DNA of 64,000 bases from Limnohabitans planktonicus II-D5 (GTDB lineage: Bacteria; Pseudomonadota; Gammaproteobacteria; Burkholderiales; Burkholderiaceae_C). Within the stretch, counting starts at the first letter, position 1. Every line of letters starts with the position of its first letter. Of this stretch, positions 9,780 through 19,632 are shown piece by piece. The stretch is from NCBI RefSeq assembly GCF_001270065.2, contig NZ_LFYT02000005.1:212191-276190 (forward strand), read 5' to 3'. The translations under genes and the position numbers were made by a program. The notes under the pieces were generated by a model, which did no database searches, had not been told where the DNA came from, and saw only the letters and a program-made list of their open reading frames with translations.

Positions 9780-10739
9780 ATGAAATTTCTCTTCGTTGCC
9801 GATCCGCTGGAATCTTTCAAGATTTACAAAGACACCACCTTCTCCATGATGCGCGAGGCGCAAAAAAGGGGGCATCAGGTCGTGGCCTGTGAGATGAGCG
9901 ATGTGCGCTGGCAGCAAGGCGAAGCCGTGACCGCTTTGGTGCGCGAGATCCACCTGACTGGAGACGCCACCAACTGGTTCACCGAAACCGCCAGCCACCG
10001 CGCCGCCCTGAAAGACTTTGACGCCGTGGTGATGCGCAAGGACCCGCCTTTTGACAGCGAATACTTCTACGCCACACACCTGCTGGGCCAGGCTGAGCGC
10101 GAGGGTGCCCAGGTGTTCAACAGCCCCGCCGCGCTGCGCGACCACCCCGAGAAACTGGCCATCATGGAGTTTCCGCAATTCATCGCCCCTACACTGGTGA
10201 CACGCAGCGAAGCGGACATCCGGGAATTCCACGCCAAGCACGGCGACATCATCTTGAAGCCCCTGGACGGCATGGGCGGCATGGGCATTTTCAAAGTGGG
10301 CGCAGACGGCTTGAACCTGGGTGCCATCATTGAAACCCTCAACCGGGATGGCGCACAAACCGTGATGGTGCAAAAGTTTTTGCCCGGCATCGCGCAAGGG
10401 GACAAGCGCGTGCTCTTGATTGGCGGCAAGCCCGTGCCCTTTTGCCTGGCCCGCATTCCCCAAGGCGGCGAAGTGCGTGGCAACCTGGCCGCAGGCGGCA
10501 AGGGCGTGGCGCAACCGATTTCCGCGCGTGACCGCGAAATCGCCGAAGCGCTGGGCCCGATTTTGTTTGCACGCGGCTTGATGCTGGTGGGCCTGGACAT
10601 CATCGGTGACAGCCTCACCGAGATCAACGTGACCAGCCCGACCTGCTTTCAAGAAATCACCGACCAGATGGGCTGCGATGTGGCCGCGCTGTTCATCGAC
10701 GCGCTGGAAACAGCGCTGACATCGAGCCCAACAGCCTGA
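9780..10739 (+). CDS. gshB: Glutathione synthetase
   Basis: 319 residues, standard GshB length; ligates glycine to gamma-glutamylcysteine with ATP in the cytosol. Seen: N-terminal MKFLFVADPLESFKIYKDTT, the ATP-grasp segments IILKPLDGMGGMGIF and KRVLLIGGKPVPFCLARIP, and the C-terminal EINVTSPTCFQEI that carries metal-binding Glu/Asn. The ATG at 9780 is chosen from the family N-terminus; no Shine-Dalgarno sequence is visible because a REP ends only 11 bases upstream. gshA is not in the window. Converges with the next gene, one base between stops. Confidence 0.95.
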   Translation: MKFLFVADPLESFKIYKDTTFSMMREAQKRGHQVVACEMSDVRWQQGEAVTALVREIHLTGDATNWFTETASHRAALKDFDAVVMRKDPPFDSEYFYATHLLGQAEREGAQVFNSPAALRDHPEKLAIMEFPQFIAPTLVTRSEADIREFHAKHGDIILKPLDGMGGMGIFKVGADGLNLGAIIETLNRDGAQTVMVQKFLPGIAQGDKRVLLIGGKPVPFCLARIPQGGEVRGNLAAGGKGVAQPISARDREIAEALGPILFARGLMLVGLDIIGDSLTEINVTSPTCFQEITDQMGCDVAALFIDALETALTSSPTA

Positions 10740-10740
10740 A

Positions 10741-11448
10741 TCAGAAAAGCTTGTCGGGGGTGTAGCGCAGTCCCAACGAAGTCCAAGTGTTTCGTTCGCG
10801 TCCTGAGGGCTGCGTGCCAAGGGTGGCATCGATCTGGAGCAAACCGGGGATCACTGAAAAACGGATCCCCGACTGGACAAAAGGCTTTTGGCGATCGTCT
10901 CCAAAAGCTTCAGCAATCAGCATGATTCTGCCTGTCGCCCAGTACTCTGCGCCCATCCCGAAGGTGGTGGAATTTTGACGGGTGCGTTGATCCACCGACC
11001 AGCCCAAATTGGCATGCAAAACCAGCCGGTCATCCAGCCTGGACACCGACAAGGGCAAATTCAAATACGTGTTGCCCAGATTATTGGGGCCTGGCTGAGT
11101 TGATGGGTGCCAGACACGTCCCAAGGCCAGCCCCCAAGCCCAATCATTGGATTGCAGCGGGCGAAACAGCGTCTTGCCTTGCAGCACCTGATCTTGACTG
11201 CCAGGCAAACCGTTGGCGCTGAACTGGCCCACACCCGCGGTGATTTCGAAATTGCCCGTTGGGTTGCAGGCTGGCAAAGCCCAGTATTCCACCCTGTTGC
11301 TGTAGCGGCGCGTCCAGCTCTCCAACTGACAACTGCCCTGCGTGGTCAGCCGAGCATCGTCGGTCATGAAAGGGCGCGCAGCCCAGGCACCCTGGATGCC
11401 CAACAGCATGCCGAACACCACCCAAATTGCTTTTGAAAACTTGATCAT
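10741..11448 (-). CDS. Exported outer-membrane-like protein, unknown function
   Basis: About 235 residues from MIKFSKAIW. Seen: a signal peptide ending GAWA-ARPF, then alternating beta-strand-rich sequence with many aromatic residues (RYSNRVEYWALP, WAWGLALGRVWHP, LHANLGWSVDQ) and a terminal LGLRYTPDKLF, typical of small beta-barrel outer-membrane proteins. No family was recognised with confidence; it resembles the transporter-like 'MetA-pathway of phenol degradation' type barrels only in general style. Transcribed alone, upstream of and in the same direction as no obvious partner except the amidotransferase gene whose stop is 40 bases upstream. Confidence 0.65.
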   Translation of the reverse strand: MIKFSKAIWVVFGMLLGIQGAWAARPFMTDDARLTTQGSCQLESWTRRYSNRVEYWALPACNPTGNFEITAGVGQFSANGLPGSQDQVLQGKTLFRPLQSNDWAWGLALGRVWHPSTQPGPNNLGNTYLNLPLSVSRLDDRLVLHANLGWSVDQRTRQNSTTFGMGAEYWATGRIMLIAEAFGDDRQKPFVQSGIRFSVIPGLLQIDATLGTQPSGRERNTWTSLGLRYTPDKLF

Positions 11449-11488
11449 GCAAAGATTGTAGGCACCCCGATGACAGTGCCGTGGCCCA

Positions 11489-12250
11489 TCATGCCAAGTC
11501 ACCGTCTACCCAGGCATGCACGCGCCCCGGCGCTAAAGCCACCCAATTTTCGTCAGTGGTCAAAGGCTGCGTGACCACCACGGCCACGCGATCGTTCTCG
11601 CGGGTGTGCTCGGCAAAGTTCACACTCAGGTCTTCATCACTGAGCGTAGCGCGAGCAAACGGGTGCCTGCGAAGCACGTAATGCAAGTGGGTGCTGGCAT
11701 GCGCCCACAAAGCCTCGCCGTTGGACAGCAAAAAATTGAAGGTCCCGTGCCGGGCAATCTGCGGCACCAGTTCACGCAGGGTGCGGGTCAACTCCTGCAC
11801 GCTGGGCACGCCCGCATGCGATTTGGCCAGCTCTTGCATGAGCCAGCAAAACGCCCGTTCGCTGTCGGTCTGGCCCACCGGCCTGAAGTTGCCATGCAGC
11901 CGGGGCGCAAAGTCCACCAGATTGCCATTGTGCGCAAACACCCAATAGCGGCCCCACAACTCGCGCACAAAAGGGTGGCAGTTTTCCAAACTCACCTCGC
12001 CTTGCGTGGCCTTGCGGATGTGGGCGATGACGTTCTGGCTTTTGATGGGGTAGCGACGCACCAGCTCAGCCACCGGTGAGGTGCTGGCGCTTTGGTGGTC
12101 CACCATATGACGCACCCCTTTGCCTTCAAAAAAAGCAATGCCCCAGCCGTCGCTGTGGTGGTCGGTAGCCCCGCCGCGCTGCGCAAAGCCGCTGAAGCTG
12201 AAGGTCACATCGGTGGGGGTGTTGGCATTCATGCCGAGCAGTTGGCACAT
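11489..12250 (-). CDS. Class II glutamine amidotransferase (YafJ-like)
   Basis: 253 residues from ATG 12250 (MCQLLGMNAN). The catalytic cysteine is residue 2, exposed when Met is removed, as in Ntn-type glutamine amidotransferases. Seen: DHHSDGWGIAFFEG, VIAHIRKATQGEVSLENCHPF, YWVFAHNGNLVDF and QTDSERAFCWLM, all characteristic of the stand-alone YafJ/Gat family (DUF-type amidotransferase related to ergothioneine EgtC and GlmS). The acceptor substrate is unknown. The stop codon of the upstream MFS gene is 4 bases away, so the two are probably cotranscribed. Confidence 0.88.
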   Translation of the reverse strand: MCQLLGMNANTPTDVTFSFSGFAQRGGATDHHSDGWGIAFFEGKGVRHMVDHQSASTSPVAELVRRYPIKSQNVIAHIRKATQGEVSLENCHPFVRELWGRYWVFAHNGNLVDFAPRLHGNFRPVGQTDSERAFCWLMQELAKSHAGVPSVQELTRTLRELVPQIARHGTFNFLLSNGEALWAHASTHLHYVLRRHPFARATLSDEDLSVNFAEHTRENDRVAVVVTQPLTTDENWVALAPGRVHAWVDGDLA

Positions 12251-12254
12251 GGCG

Positions 12255-13742
12255 TCAGTCTTTCGAATGCGCGGCGGGCGCACCGGCCATGCGCCAGGCC
12301 GCCAGCAAGGCCAGCGCGGTGATGGCCGCCAGCCCCAGAAAAGTCTCGTTGAAAGCGCGCAAACTCGCTGCCGGATGCCCGCCGCCCAGCAAAGACACGC
12401 CGGCAGCGCTCAGGCGCCATTCCAGCACGATGGCGCAGACACTCACCCCGGCCGCACCACCCAGCATGCGCACAAAGCCAATCACACTGGACGCCTGCGG
12501 AATCAGCGCCTTGGGCATGCCACGCATGGAGCCCAGATTGAGCGAAGGCAGGATAAAGCCCAGCCCAATGCGCCCCAAAATCACCCAGGCCCACAGCAAG
12601 GCCAGGCCCGATGCCGGGTGCACCGTGGGCATGAGCGCAAACGACAAGGCCAAAAGCGCCAGACCCAGACTGACCAGCACCGCGGGCCGATAACGGTCCG
12701 ACAAGCGCCCCACCACCGCAATGGTCAGCGCCAGCAAAATGCCCGAAGGCAGCAAGGCCGCACCGATGTAGGACGGTGACAGGCCCAGTCCCATCTGCAT
12801 GTACACCGGCAGCAAATAGGTGGAGCCAAACAGCGCGATGCCGTAGGTGAACGCCACCAAAGCGCCCATGGCAAAGCTGCGGTGCGAAAAGACCTGCAGA
12901 TTCATCAGCGGCCTGCGTTGACCATGCCGTCGGGCCTTGAGCAAATGCCGCTGCCAGGCCACAAACAAGCCCATGCCCAGGGCGGCTGCGGCCAGCAACA
13001 CCACAGCAACCGTGTCGTCGTCCCCGCGCAACTGCACCAGGCCGTTGAGCAGCATCAGAGTCGAGGCACTGGCCAGCGCCAGCCCCACCCAGTCCAGGCC
13101 ATCGCCCTCGGCATTGGCAGCCACTCCTCCGGGGGCCGTGGTGGGCACAAAGCGGCGCGACAGCCACAGCGCCACCAGCGCCAGCGGCACCACCATGAAA
13201 AAGATAGAGCGCCAGCCAAACACATCCACCAGCACCCCGCCAATGCTGGGGCCAATGGCCGGGGCCAGCACCACACCCATGCCAAACAGGCCACTGGCGC
13301 GGCCCTGTTCATTCGAGTCGAACGCCCGCAAGATGATGATGGCCGGAATCGGCTGCACCACACCGGCGGCCAGCCCCTCTGCCACCCGCGCCGCCATGAC
13401 CAGCGTGAAATCGTCTGCAAAACCGCCCACCACACCCCCGCCCAGCAGCAGCCACATGCAGACCTCATACACCCTGCGATAGCCAAAGCGCGCCAGCAAC
13501 CAAGGGGTTGTGAGCATCGACACCGTCATGGCCACCATGAAGCCCGAGGTGACCCACTGCACCCGACTTTGGCCCAGCGTGAAGTGCTGGCTCATGTCGG
13601 GAATGGCCACATTCATGATGGTCGACGACATCACCGCCGCCATCGAGCCCAGCATCAGGGTGTAGAGCAACAGCCAGCGGTGGCGCACCCCGTAGCGCGC
13701 ACGCAAGCCTTGCAGGCTGTGGGGGTCGTGCGGGGCTGTCAT
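12255..13742 (-). CDS. MFS drug-efflux transporter, DHA2 (EmrB/QacA) family
   Basis: About 495 residues from ATG 13742 (MTAPHDPHS), the size of a 14-TM DHA2 transporter. Seen: first helix LYTLMLGSMAAVMSSTIMNVAIPDMS with the D1-type motif, WVTSGFMVAMTVSMLTTPWL, the antiporter motif C GMGVVLAPAIGPSIGGVLVD, and later repeated hydrophobic segments. DHA2 proteins export hydrophobic compounds in exchange for protons, often with an EmrA partner, which is absent here. The start overlaps by one base the stop of the cysteine-rich CWC gene, so these form a small operon continuing into the amidotransferase gene. Confidence 0.87.
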   Translation of the reverse strand: MTAPHDPHSLQGLRARYGVRHRWLLLYTLMLGSMAAVMSSTIMNVAIPDMSQHFTLGQSRVQWVTSGFMVAMTVSMLTTPWLLARFGYRRVYEVCMWLLLGGGVVGGFADDFTLVMAARVAEGLAAGVVQPIPAIIILRAFDSNEQGRASGLFGMGVVLAPAIGPSIGGVLVDVFGWRSIFFMVVPLALVALWLSRRFVPTTAPGGVAANAEGDGLDWVGLALASASTLMLLNGLVQLRGDDDTVAVVLLAAAALGMGLFVAWQRHLLKARRHGQRRPLMNLQVFSHRSFAMGALVAFTYGIALFGSTYLLPVYMQMGLGLSPSYIGAALLPSGILLALTIAVVGRLSDRYRPAVLVSLGLALLALSFALMPTVHPASGLALLWAWVILGRIGLGFILPSLNLGSMRGMPKALIPQASSVIGFVRMLGGAAGVSVCAIVLEWRLSAAGVSLLGGGHPAASLRAFNETFLGLAAITALALLAAWRMAGAPAAHSKD

Positions 13743-13954
13743 CAGGGCGTTGCGGCTTGTTGTGCGCAGGCCTGACAAATGCAGGCCTTGCCACGTGCAG
13801 CATCGGGCAACTTTTGCAGCAATTCAGTGCTGAAGTGCACACGCGTGCACCAGCAAGGCTCAGAAATTTGCGCGGGTGAAGCCGCCATGGCGCAGGCGTT
13901 GGCTTGCCCGCACAGGGGACACAGACAAGGGTCAACGGGGATAGAGGCTGTCAT
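13742..13954 (-). CDS. Cysteine-rich CWC-family small protein
   Basis: 70 residues with cysteine pairs CLCPLCGQANAC, PCWCTRVHF and ACICQACAQ. The central CWC triplet and eight or so cysteines match the cysteine-rich CWC family of proteobacterial proteins, presumed zinc-binding; function unknown. Its stop overlaps the ATG of the MFS transporter by one base. Confidence 0.75.
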   Translation of the reverse strand: MTASIPVDPCLCPLCGQANACAMAASPAQISEPCWCTRVHFSTELLQKLPDAARGKACICQACAQQAATP

Positions 13955-14004
13955 GGTGAAAGAAAGTCAGTTCAGCACAGAGTTTAGAGGCTCAGAAGTC
14001 AAAC

Positions 14005-14072
14005 GTCGGACTCTGCGAGTGCCGACCTACAAGGGCACCGGAATTTTTAGGTCGGTGGTCGAAGACCCCGAC
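14005..14072 (-). repeat. REP pair (inverted orientation)
   Basis: GTCGGACTCTGCGAGTGCCG through GACCTAC at 14005-14030, then TAGGTCGG through CCCCGAC at 14048-14072. It is one left and one right REP of the family that makes the large arrays, in the opposite orientation to the array at 20.6 kb. Confidence 0.8.
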
Positions 14073-14095
14073 ATGGGCCTGACCATGTCCACGCC

Positions 14096-14899
14096 TTACG
14101 ATTCAGGGCCTACCTCGTTCAGGCCTTGACCGCTTCGCCCGACACCCGACGCGAACAGCCTGGCACCTCGAGACGCCTCGCCGCTGGCCAGGGTTTGCAG
14201 GCCCAGCGCAAATTCGTGGGCCAGCGCTTCATCCAGGCCCATACCGAATTGCTCATACGCCGAACGGCGGTCGTTGCGCAGGCAGGTCTGGGGCAAGGCC
14301 GCGAGTTGCTGTGCCAGCTCGATTGCTGCCTGCAAGGCCTGCCCGTCATCCACCACGCGGTTGGCCAGTCCCATGGCCAAGGCTTCGTCTGCGCCCACGG
14401 CACGGCCCGTGAGGATCAAATCCAGCGCTCGCGACAAGCCGATCAACCGGGGCAGGCGCACGGTGCCGCCGTCGATCAGGGGCACGCCAAAACGGCGGCA
14501 AAACACACCCATCACGGCCGAGCGCTCCACGATGCGCAAATCGCACCACAAGGCCAGCTCCAAACCACCGGCCACCGCATGCCCACCGATGGCCGCGATC
14601 ACGGGCTTGGACAGCAGCATGCGCGAAGGCCCCATCGGGCCGTCGCCCTGAGGCTCCAGGCGGTTGCGGCGCTCGTCGTCGTTCAGCGCCTTGAGGTCGG
14701 CTCCGGCACAAAAGGTGCCATGCGCGCCATGCAAAACGGCCACGGCTGCATCCGGGTCAGCGTCAAAGTCGCGAAAGGCATCGGCCAGTTGCTGCGCCGT
14801 CACGCGGTCTACCGCATTGCGGGCCTGCAGGCGGTCGATCGTGACGAGGGTGACTGGGCCCTGCCGGGTCACCTGAACTTCTGAGTGTGTCATGGGCAT
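14096..14899 (-). CDS. Enoyl-CoA hydratase/isomerase (crotonase) family protein
   Basis: 267 residues. Seen: VTLVTIDRLQARNAVD at the N-terminus, the oxyanion-hole segments GAHGTFCAGADLKAL and AIGGHAVAGGLELALWCDLRI, and FGVPLIDGGTVRLPRLIGL, where crotonases often carry the catalytic Glu (here the Gly-Gly-Thr context suggests a variant active site). The role would be hydration of a 2-enoyl-CoA in a degradative pathway. It starts 4 bases after the stop of the acyl-CoA dehydrogenase gene, so the pair forms an operon doing consecutive beta-oxidation-type steps. Confidence 0.88.
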   Translation of the reverse strand: MPMTHSEVQVTRQGPVTLVTIDRLQARNAVDRVTAQQLADAFRDFDADPDAAVAVLHGAHGTFCAGADLKALNDDERRNRLEPQGDGPMGPSRMLLSKPVIAAIGGHAVAGGLELALWCDLRIVERSAVMGVFCRRFGVPLIDGGTVRLPRLIGLSRALDLILTGRAVGADEALAMGLANRVVDDGQALQAAIELAQQLAALPQTCLRNDRRSAYEQFGMGLDEALAHEFALGLQTLASGEASRGARLFASGVGRSGQGLNEVGPES

Positions 14900-14902
14900 G
14901 TC

Positions 14903-16546
14903 TCAGTTCGGATAAGCGCGTTGCAAGATCACATCCACCGCCAGCAAACGGGTGTCGATACTGCCCACCACACGGCCCCATTGCGGGTCCATGCGTGTGT
15001 CGATGAAAGCATCGGCCACCGCTGTGGGCGCATGGCGGCGCAGCAAGCTGGCCTGGGCCAGCAGCACCAGGCGCTCAGCAAAGCGGCGACCCAGGGCTTC
15101 GAGTTGGTCGGGGGGCTCGCGCAGCATGGCCTGCAGGCTTTGTTGGGCGGCCACCAAGCGGGCATCGTCACCCAGGCCCTGGCTCAGGTCTTGCAGCAGG
15201 GCGTGGGCCAGATCGGGCTCCTTGCCGATGGCCCGCATCACGTCCAGACACATCACGTTGCCCGAGCCTTCCCAGATCGAATTGACCGGTGCCTCACGAA
15301 ACAGGCGACCCATGACGCCCTCGTCCACATAGCCGTTGCCGCCAAAGATTTCCATGGTCTCGCCCGTCAGTTCCACCGCACGCTTGCAGACCCAGAACTT
15401 GGCAGCGGGCGTCATCACGCGCTTCCAGGCTTTTTCAAGCGGGCTGTCATCGCGTTCATAAGCCTGCGCCAGACGCATCATCAGAACCATATTGGCTTCA
15501 TTTTCCAGCGCCAGATCGGTCAGCACCGCGCGCATCAGCGGCTGGTCGATGAGCAAGCGGCCAAAGGCCTTGCGCTGGCGGGCGTAGGCCAGGCCTTGCA
15601 CCAAACCCTGGCGCACCATGGCGGCGCTGCCGACCACGCAGTTCAGGCGGGTGTAGGTGGCCATCTCGATGATGGTGGGAATGCCGCGCCCCGGCTCGCC
15701 CATGAGGATGCCGTGTGCGTCCTTGAATTCGACTTCGCTGCTGGAATTGCTGCGGTTGCCCACCTTGTTCTTGAGCCGCTGGATTTCAATCGGGTTTTTG
15801 CTGCCGTCAGGTCGCCAGCGCGGCACGAAAAAGCAGCTGGGACCGCCGTCAGCGGTGCGCGCTACCACCAAGTGAGCGTCGCACATGGGTGCCGAAAAAA
15901 ACCACTTGTGCCCACGCAGGGTGAACTCGCGTTCGCCCTGGCCGGTGGGTGTGGCGGTGGTGGTATTGGCGCGCACATCGGAGCCGCCTTGTTTTTCGGT
16001 CATGCCCATGCCGACCCACATGGACTTTTTGTCGGCCAGCGGCACATCGCGTTCGTCGTATTCGGGGCTGAACAGCTGGTCCTTCATGGCCGCCCACAGG
16101 GCGGGTTCACGCTGAATCAAGGGAATGGCCGCCTGCGTCATGGTGGCGGGGCACAACGTGCCGGCCTCCACCTGACCATGCAGGTAAAAGCCTGCAGCCC
16201 AGGCCGACCAGCGCCCCGGGCGTTCGTCGACAAAGGGCATGGCGATCAGGTTTTGCCCACGGTACAGCGCCATCAACTGGTGCCAGCTGGGGTGAAACTC
16301 GACCCGGTCCACACGGCGGCCCCGGGCGTCGAAAGTTTTCAGCTCAGGCGTGTAGCGGTTGGCTTGATCGGCCAAGGCATAAGTATCGGCTTGGCCCAGC
16401 TTGGTGCCATAGCTGTCCAGCTGCGACACAAAGTCATCAGCGCCGGCCCGTGCCAAGGCTTCACGCAAAGGTGTGTCGGTGGCCAACAACTTGTAGTTTT
16501 GCAGTTCGTCGAACTGGTTCGTGATTTCGTGCGTTTGCCAGGTCAT
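14903..16546 (-). CDS. Acyl-CoA dehydrogenase, AidB-like
   Basis: 547 residues, longer than ordinary acyl-CoA dehydrogenases (~390) and matching the AidB/isovaleryl-CoA-dehydrogenase-like branch. Seen: N-terminal TNQFDELQNYKLLATDTPL typical of AidB-like proteins, the flavin-binding segment MGMTEKQGGSDVRANTT, RWRPDGSKNPIEIQRLKNK, GRGIPTIIEMATYTRLNCV and IFGGNGYVDEGVMGRLFREA. FAD-dependent; the AidB branch also binds DNA in E. coli, but coupling with the crotonase gene argues for a catabolic role here (inference). Confidence 0.88.
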   Translation of the reverse strand: MTWQTHEITNQFDELQNYKLLATDTPLREALARAGADDFVSQLDSYGTKLGQADTYALADQANRYTPELKTFDARGRRVDRVEFHPSWHQLMALYRGQNLIAMPFVDERPGRWSAWAAGFYLHGQVEAGTLCPATMTQAAIPLIQREPALWAAMKDQLFSPEYDERDVPLADKKSMWVGMGMTEKQGGSDVRANTTTATPTGQGEREFTLRGHKWFFSAPMCDAHLVVARTADGGPSCFFVPRWRPDGSKNPIEIQRLKNKVGNRSNSSSEVEFKDAHGILMGEPGRGIPTIIEMATYTRLNCVVGSAAMVRQGLVQGLAYARQRKAFGRLLIDQPLMRAVLTDLALENEANMVLMMRLAQAYERDDSPLEKAWKRVMTPAAKFWVCKRAVELTGETMEIFGGNGYVDEGVMGRLFREAPVNSIWEGSGNVMCLDVMRAIGKEPDLAHALLQDLSQGLGDDARLVAAQQSLQAMLREPPDQLEALGRRFAERLVLLAQASLLRRHAPTAVADAFIDTRMDPQWGRVVGSIDTRLLAVDVILQRAYPN

Positions 16547-16649
16547 GGGTGGACTCCATACAGCCCTTGGGGATTGTTGTGCATGCGGGTGAGTCTAGGG
16601 GAAATGCCTGCTCACGGCACCTCAGTGATCAGTACTCGGTACCAGGTAC

Positions 16650-17128
16650 TCAGTGGTACTTCATTGGACCTTTACCGCCTCGTCATCACCCTTCCACCCG
16701 GCTCGTCATTGCCTTTTCACCGAAGATGTCATTGCGAGCGAAGCGTGGCAATCCAGTGGCAGCGGTCAATCTGGCGCTCATGCCTGCAGCAAGCGCTCCA
16801 ACTGGATTGCCACGTCGCAGGCTCCTCGCCATGACGGGAAAAGGCCGGTGGTACTTCATTGGACCTTTACCGCCTCGTCATCGCCCTTCCACCCGGCTCG
16901 TCATTGCGAGCGAAGCGTGGCAATCCAGTGGCAGCTGTCAATCTGGCGCTCGTGCCTGCAGCAAGCGCTCCAACTGGATTGCCACGTCGCAGGCTCCTCG
17001 CAATGACGAGAGAGGACGCAAGCTCCTCAGAATGACGGAGAGGACACAGGCTCATTCGCAATGACGGAGAGGACGCAGGCTCTTCGCAATGACGAGAAAG
17101 GACGCAAGCTCCTCGCCATGACGGGATA
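16650..17128. repeat. Tandem ~200-bp duplication of CGTCATTGCGAG-type elements
   Basis: Two tandem copies of a unit beginning GGTACTTCATTGGACCTTTA, each containing ATTGCGAGCGAAGCGTGGC...CCAG, a 50-base core (TCTGGCGCTC...CAAGCGCTCC) and the inverted end CTGGATTGCC...CTCGC(A/C)ATGACG. A tail of GAGGACGCAGGCTC-CAATGAC fragments at 24-30 base spacing follows to 17128. No gene. Same family as 9.2 kb and 25.6 kb. Confidence 0.88.
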
Positions 17129-17152
17129 AGGGTAAGGTCCTCGCGATCACGC

Positions 17153-17180
17153 AAAACGGCTCCCGAAGGAGCCGTTTTTT
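17153..17180. terminator. Rho-independent terminator of glcB
   Basis: AAAACGGCTCC, loop CGAA, GGAGCCGTTTTTT; perfect stem with A run on one side and T run on the other. It lies 33 bases after the malate synthase stop (minus strand). Confidence 0.88.
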
Positions 17181-17212
17181 CAAAGGTCAGACCGCGTCCG
17201 ACGTCAGCGCGT

Positions 17213-19444
17213 TCAGGCCGCCTTGACCTTCAAACGCCAGGCGTGCAGCAGCGGCTCGGTGTAGCCGCTGGGCTGCGCCTTGCCTTTGAACACCAGGTCA
17301 CAAGCCGCTTTGTAAGCCGCCGACTTGGCAAAGTTACCGGCCATGGGCTGGTATGCCGCGTCGCCCGCGTTTTGCGCGTCCACCACAGCGGCCATGCGCT
17401 CCATGGTTTTCTTCACTTGCTTTTCGGTCACCACACCGTGCTGCATCCAGTTGGCCATGTGCTGGCTGCTGATGCGCAAGGTGGCGCGGTCTTCCATCAG
17501 GCCCACGCCGTTGATGTCGGGCACTTTGGAGCAGCCCACGCCTTGGTCCACCCAGCGCACCACATAACCCAAGATGCCTTGGGCGTTGTTGTCGAGTTCT
17601 TTTTGCTTGTCTTCTTCAGACCAGTTGGCGGCGTCTTTGGCCACCACGGGGAACTGCAGCAAGGCGTTGAGGGTGGTTTCGCGCAGCTCTTTGGGGTCTT
17701 GCTTGGCCACAGCCTTTTCCATCTGCTTTTGCAGCGCAGGCACGTCCACTTGGTGGTAATGCATGGCGTGCAGCGTGGCGGCGGTGGGGCTGGGCACCCA
17801 AGCGGTGTTGGCACCGGCCATGGGGTGGCCAATTTTGGCCTTGAGCATGTCGGCCATCAGGTCGGGCATGGCCCACATGCCTTTGCCGATCTGGGCACGG
17901 CCGCGCAAGCCGCAGGCCAGGCCCACGTTGACGTTGTTCTTCTCGTAAGCGCCCAGCCAAGTGCTGTTCTTGATGTCGCCCTTGCGCATCACGGGGCCGG
18001 CCAGCATGCAGGTGTGCATCTCGTCGCCGGTGCGGTCCAGGAAGCCGGTGTTGATGAAGGCCACGCGGCTCTTGGCAGCGGCAATGCAGGCCTTGAGGTT
18101 GGCGCTGGTGCGGCGCTCTTCGTCCATGATGCCCAGCTTGACGGTGGAGGGCTTCATGCCGATGACTTTTTCGACGCGGCCAAACAGCTCGTCGGCAAAC
18201 GCCACTTCGGCGGGACCGTGCATTTTGGGCTTGACGATGTAGACGCTGCCGGTTCGGCTGTTACGCAGGGGGTGCGAAGACTTTTTCTGCAAATCCACCA
18301 AGGCGCAGGTCACGGTGACCATCGCGTCCAGGATGCCCTCTGGGATCTCATGGTTTTTGCCGTCCGCGCCTTTGTAAAGAATAGCGGGGTTGGTCATCAG
18401 GTGACCGACGTTGCGCACGAACATGAGCGAGCGGCCGTGCAACTTGACGGTGCCTTTGCCAGCGGGTTTGGTGTACTCGCGGTCACCATTCATGGTGCGG
18501 GTGAACGTCTTGCCGCCCTTTTGCACTTCTTCGCTGAGGCTGCCTTGCAAGATGCCCAACCAGTTGGCATAAGCCAGCACTTTGTCGTCGGCGTCCACAG
18601 CAGCGACCGAGTCTTCGAGGTCAAGGATGGTGGACAAAGCGCTTTCAGCGATCAGGTCGGACACGCCAGCCGGGTCGGTCTTGCCAATCGGCGTGGTCTT
18701 GTTGATTTGCAGGTCCAGGTGGATGCCGTTGTGCACGAACAGCACGGATGCAGGGGCCTTGGCATCACCGGTGTAACCCACGAACTGCTTGGCATCGGCC
18801 AAGGTGGAGTTTTTGCCGTTGGCCAGGGTCACCACCAGCTTGCCCGCCTTGACTGCGTAGCCCTTGCTGCCCACATGCGAGCCGGTCTTGAGAGGTGCAG
18901 TGCGGTCGAGCACGTTGCGGCAGTAGTCGATGACTTTGGCGCCGCGCTGGGGGTTGTAGCCCGAGCCTTTTTCGCAACCGTCGGCCTCGCTGATCGCGTC
19001 GGTGCCGTACAGCGCGTCATACAAACTGCCCCAACGGGCGTTGGCGGCGTTCAGGGCGTAACGGGCGTTCAAGATCGGCACGACCAACTGAGGGCCGGCC
19101 AGCTTGGCCAGTTCGGCGTCCACGTTGGCGGTGGTGGCTTGGGCGTTGCGCGGCTCGGGCACCAGGTAGCCGATTTGACTCAGGTATTTGCGGTAGGCCT
19201 TCATGGCCTTGCCTTCGCTGACCGGGCCAGGGTTGGCGGTGTGCCACTCGTCCATGGCGGTCTGGATGCGGTCACGCTCGGCCAACAGGGCGATGTTTTT
19301 CGGGGCCAGATCGGCCACGATGTCGTTGAAGCCTTGCCAGAACGTGTCTTTGTCCACGCCGGTAGCGGGCAGCATCTGGTCGTTGATGAAACTCAGCAGT
19401 GGGTTGGCCACTTGCAAGTTGTGGATCGCGGTGCGTTCGGTCAT
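17213..19444 (-). CDS. glcB: Malate synthase G
   Basis: 743 residues from ATG 19444 ([19 protein letters not shown]), slightly above the usual ~723. Condenses glyoxylate with acetyl-CoA to malate in the glyoxylate route. Seen: the long N-terminal region, [21 protein letters not shown], the catalytic-barrel segments [23 protein letters not shown] and [12 protein letters not shown], and [22 protein letters not shown], plus [20 protein letters not shown] with the catalytic acid region near the C-terminus. Divergent from the HMG-CoA lyase gene with a 188-base promoter region; a good terminator follows. Isocitrate lyase is not in this window. Confidence 0.95.
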   Translation of the reverse strand: MTERTAIHNLQVANPLLSFINDQMLPATGVDKDTFWQGFNDIVADLAPKNIALLAERDRIQTAMDEWHTANPGPVSEGKAMKAYRKYLSQIGYLVPEPRNAQATTANVDAELAKLAGPQLVVPILNARYALNAANARWGSLYDALYGTDAISEADGCEKGSGYNPQRGAKVIDYCRNVLDRTAPLKTGSHVGSKGYAVKAGKLVVTLANGKNSTLADAKQFVGYTGDAKAPASVLFVHNGIHLDLQINKTTPIGKTDPAGVSDLIAESALSTILDLEDSVAAVDADDKVLAYANWLGILQGSLSEEVQKGGKTFTRTMNGDREYTKPAGKGTVKLHGRSLMFVRNVGHLMTNPAILYKGADGKNHEIPEGILDAMVTVTCALVDLQKKSSHPLRNSRTGSVYIVKPKMHGPAEVAFADELFGRVEKVIGMKPSTVKLGIMDEERRTSANLKACIAAAKSRVAFINTGFLDRTGDEMHTCMLAGPVMRKGDIKNSTWLGAYEKNNVNVGLACGLRGRAQIGKGMWAMPDLMADMLKAKIGHPMAGANTAWVPSPTAATLHAMHYHQVDVPALQKQMEKAVAKQDPKELRETTLNALLQFPVVAKDAANWSEEDKQKELDNNAQGILGYVVRWVDQGVGCSKVPDINGVGLMEDRATLRISSQHMANWMQHGVVTEKQVKKTMERMAAVVDAQNAGDAAYQPMAGNFAKSAAYKAACDLVFKGKAQPSGYTEPLLHAWRLKVKAA

Positions 19445-19632
19445 GGGAGCCTCGGTCGGATGTTGAAAAACGGGTGCATGGTGCCAGCCCTCACAGTGCG
19501 CGTGCACGGGCTGACAGTTTAGGAAAGACTTTATTCTAAGTTTCGATGCAGATAAACACGCGAAAAAGCCATAAACCCATGACTTTTATGCACGAATCAC
19601 ACTCACCAAAACCGCTGTTGTCTAATCCTGCC

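Noticed and set aside
17243..19522. Frame of 759 codons antisense to malate synthase
   Set aside because: High-GC shadow frame opposite a gene with clear family identity; His/Val/Gly-rich nonsense composition.
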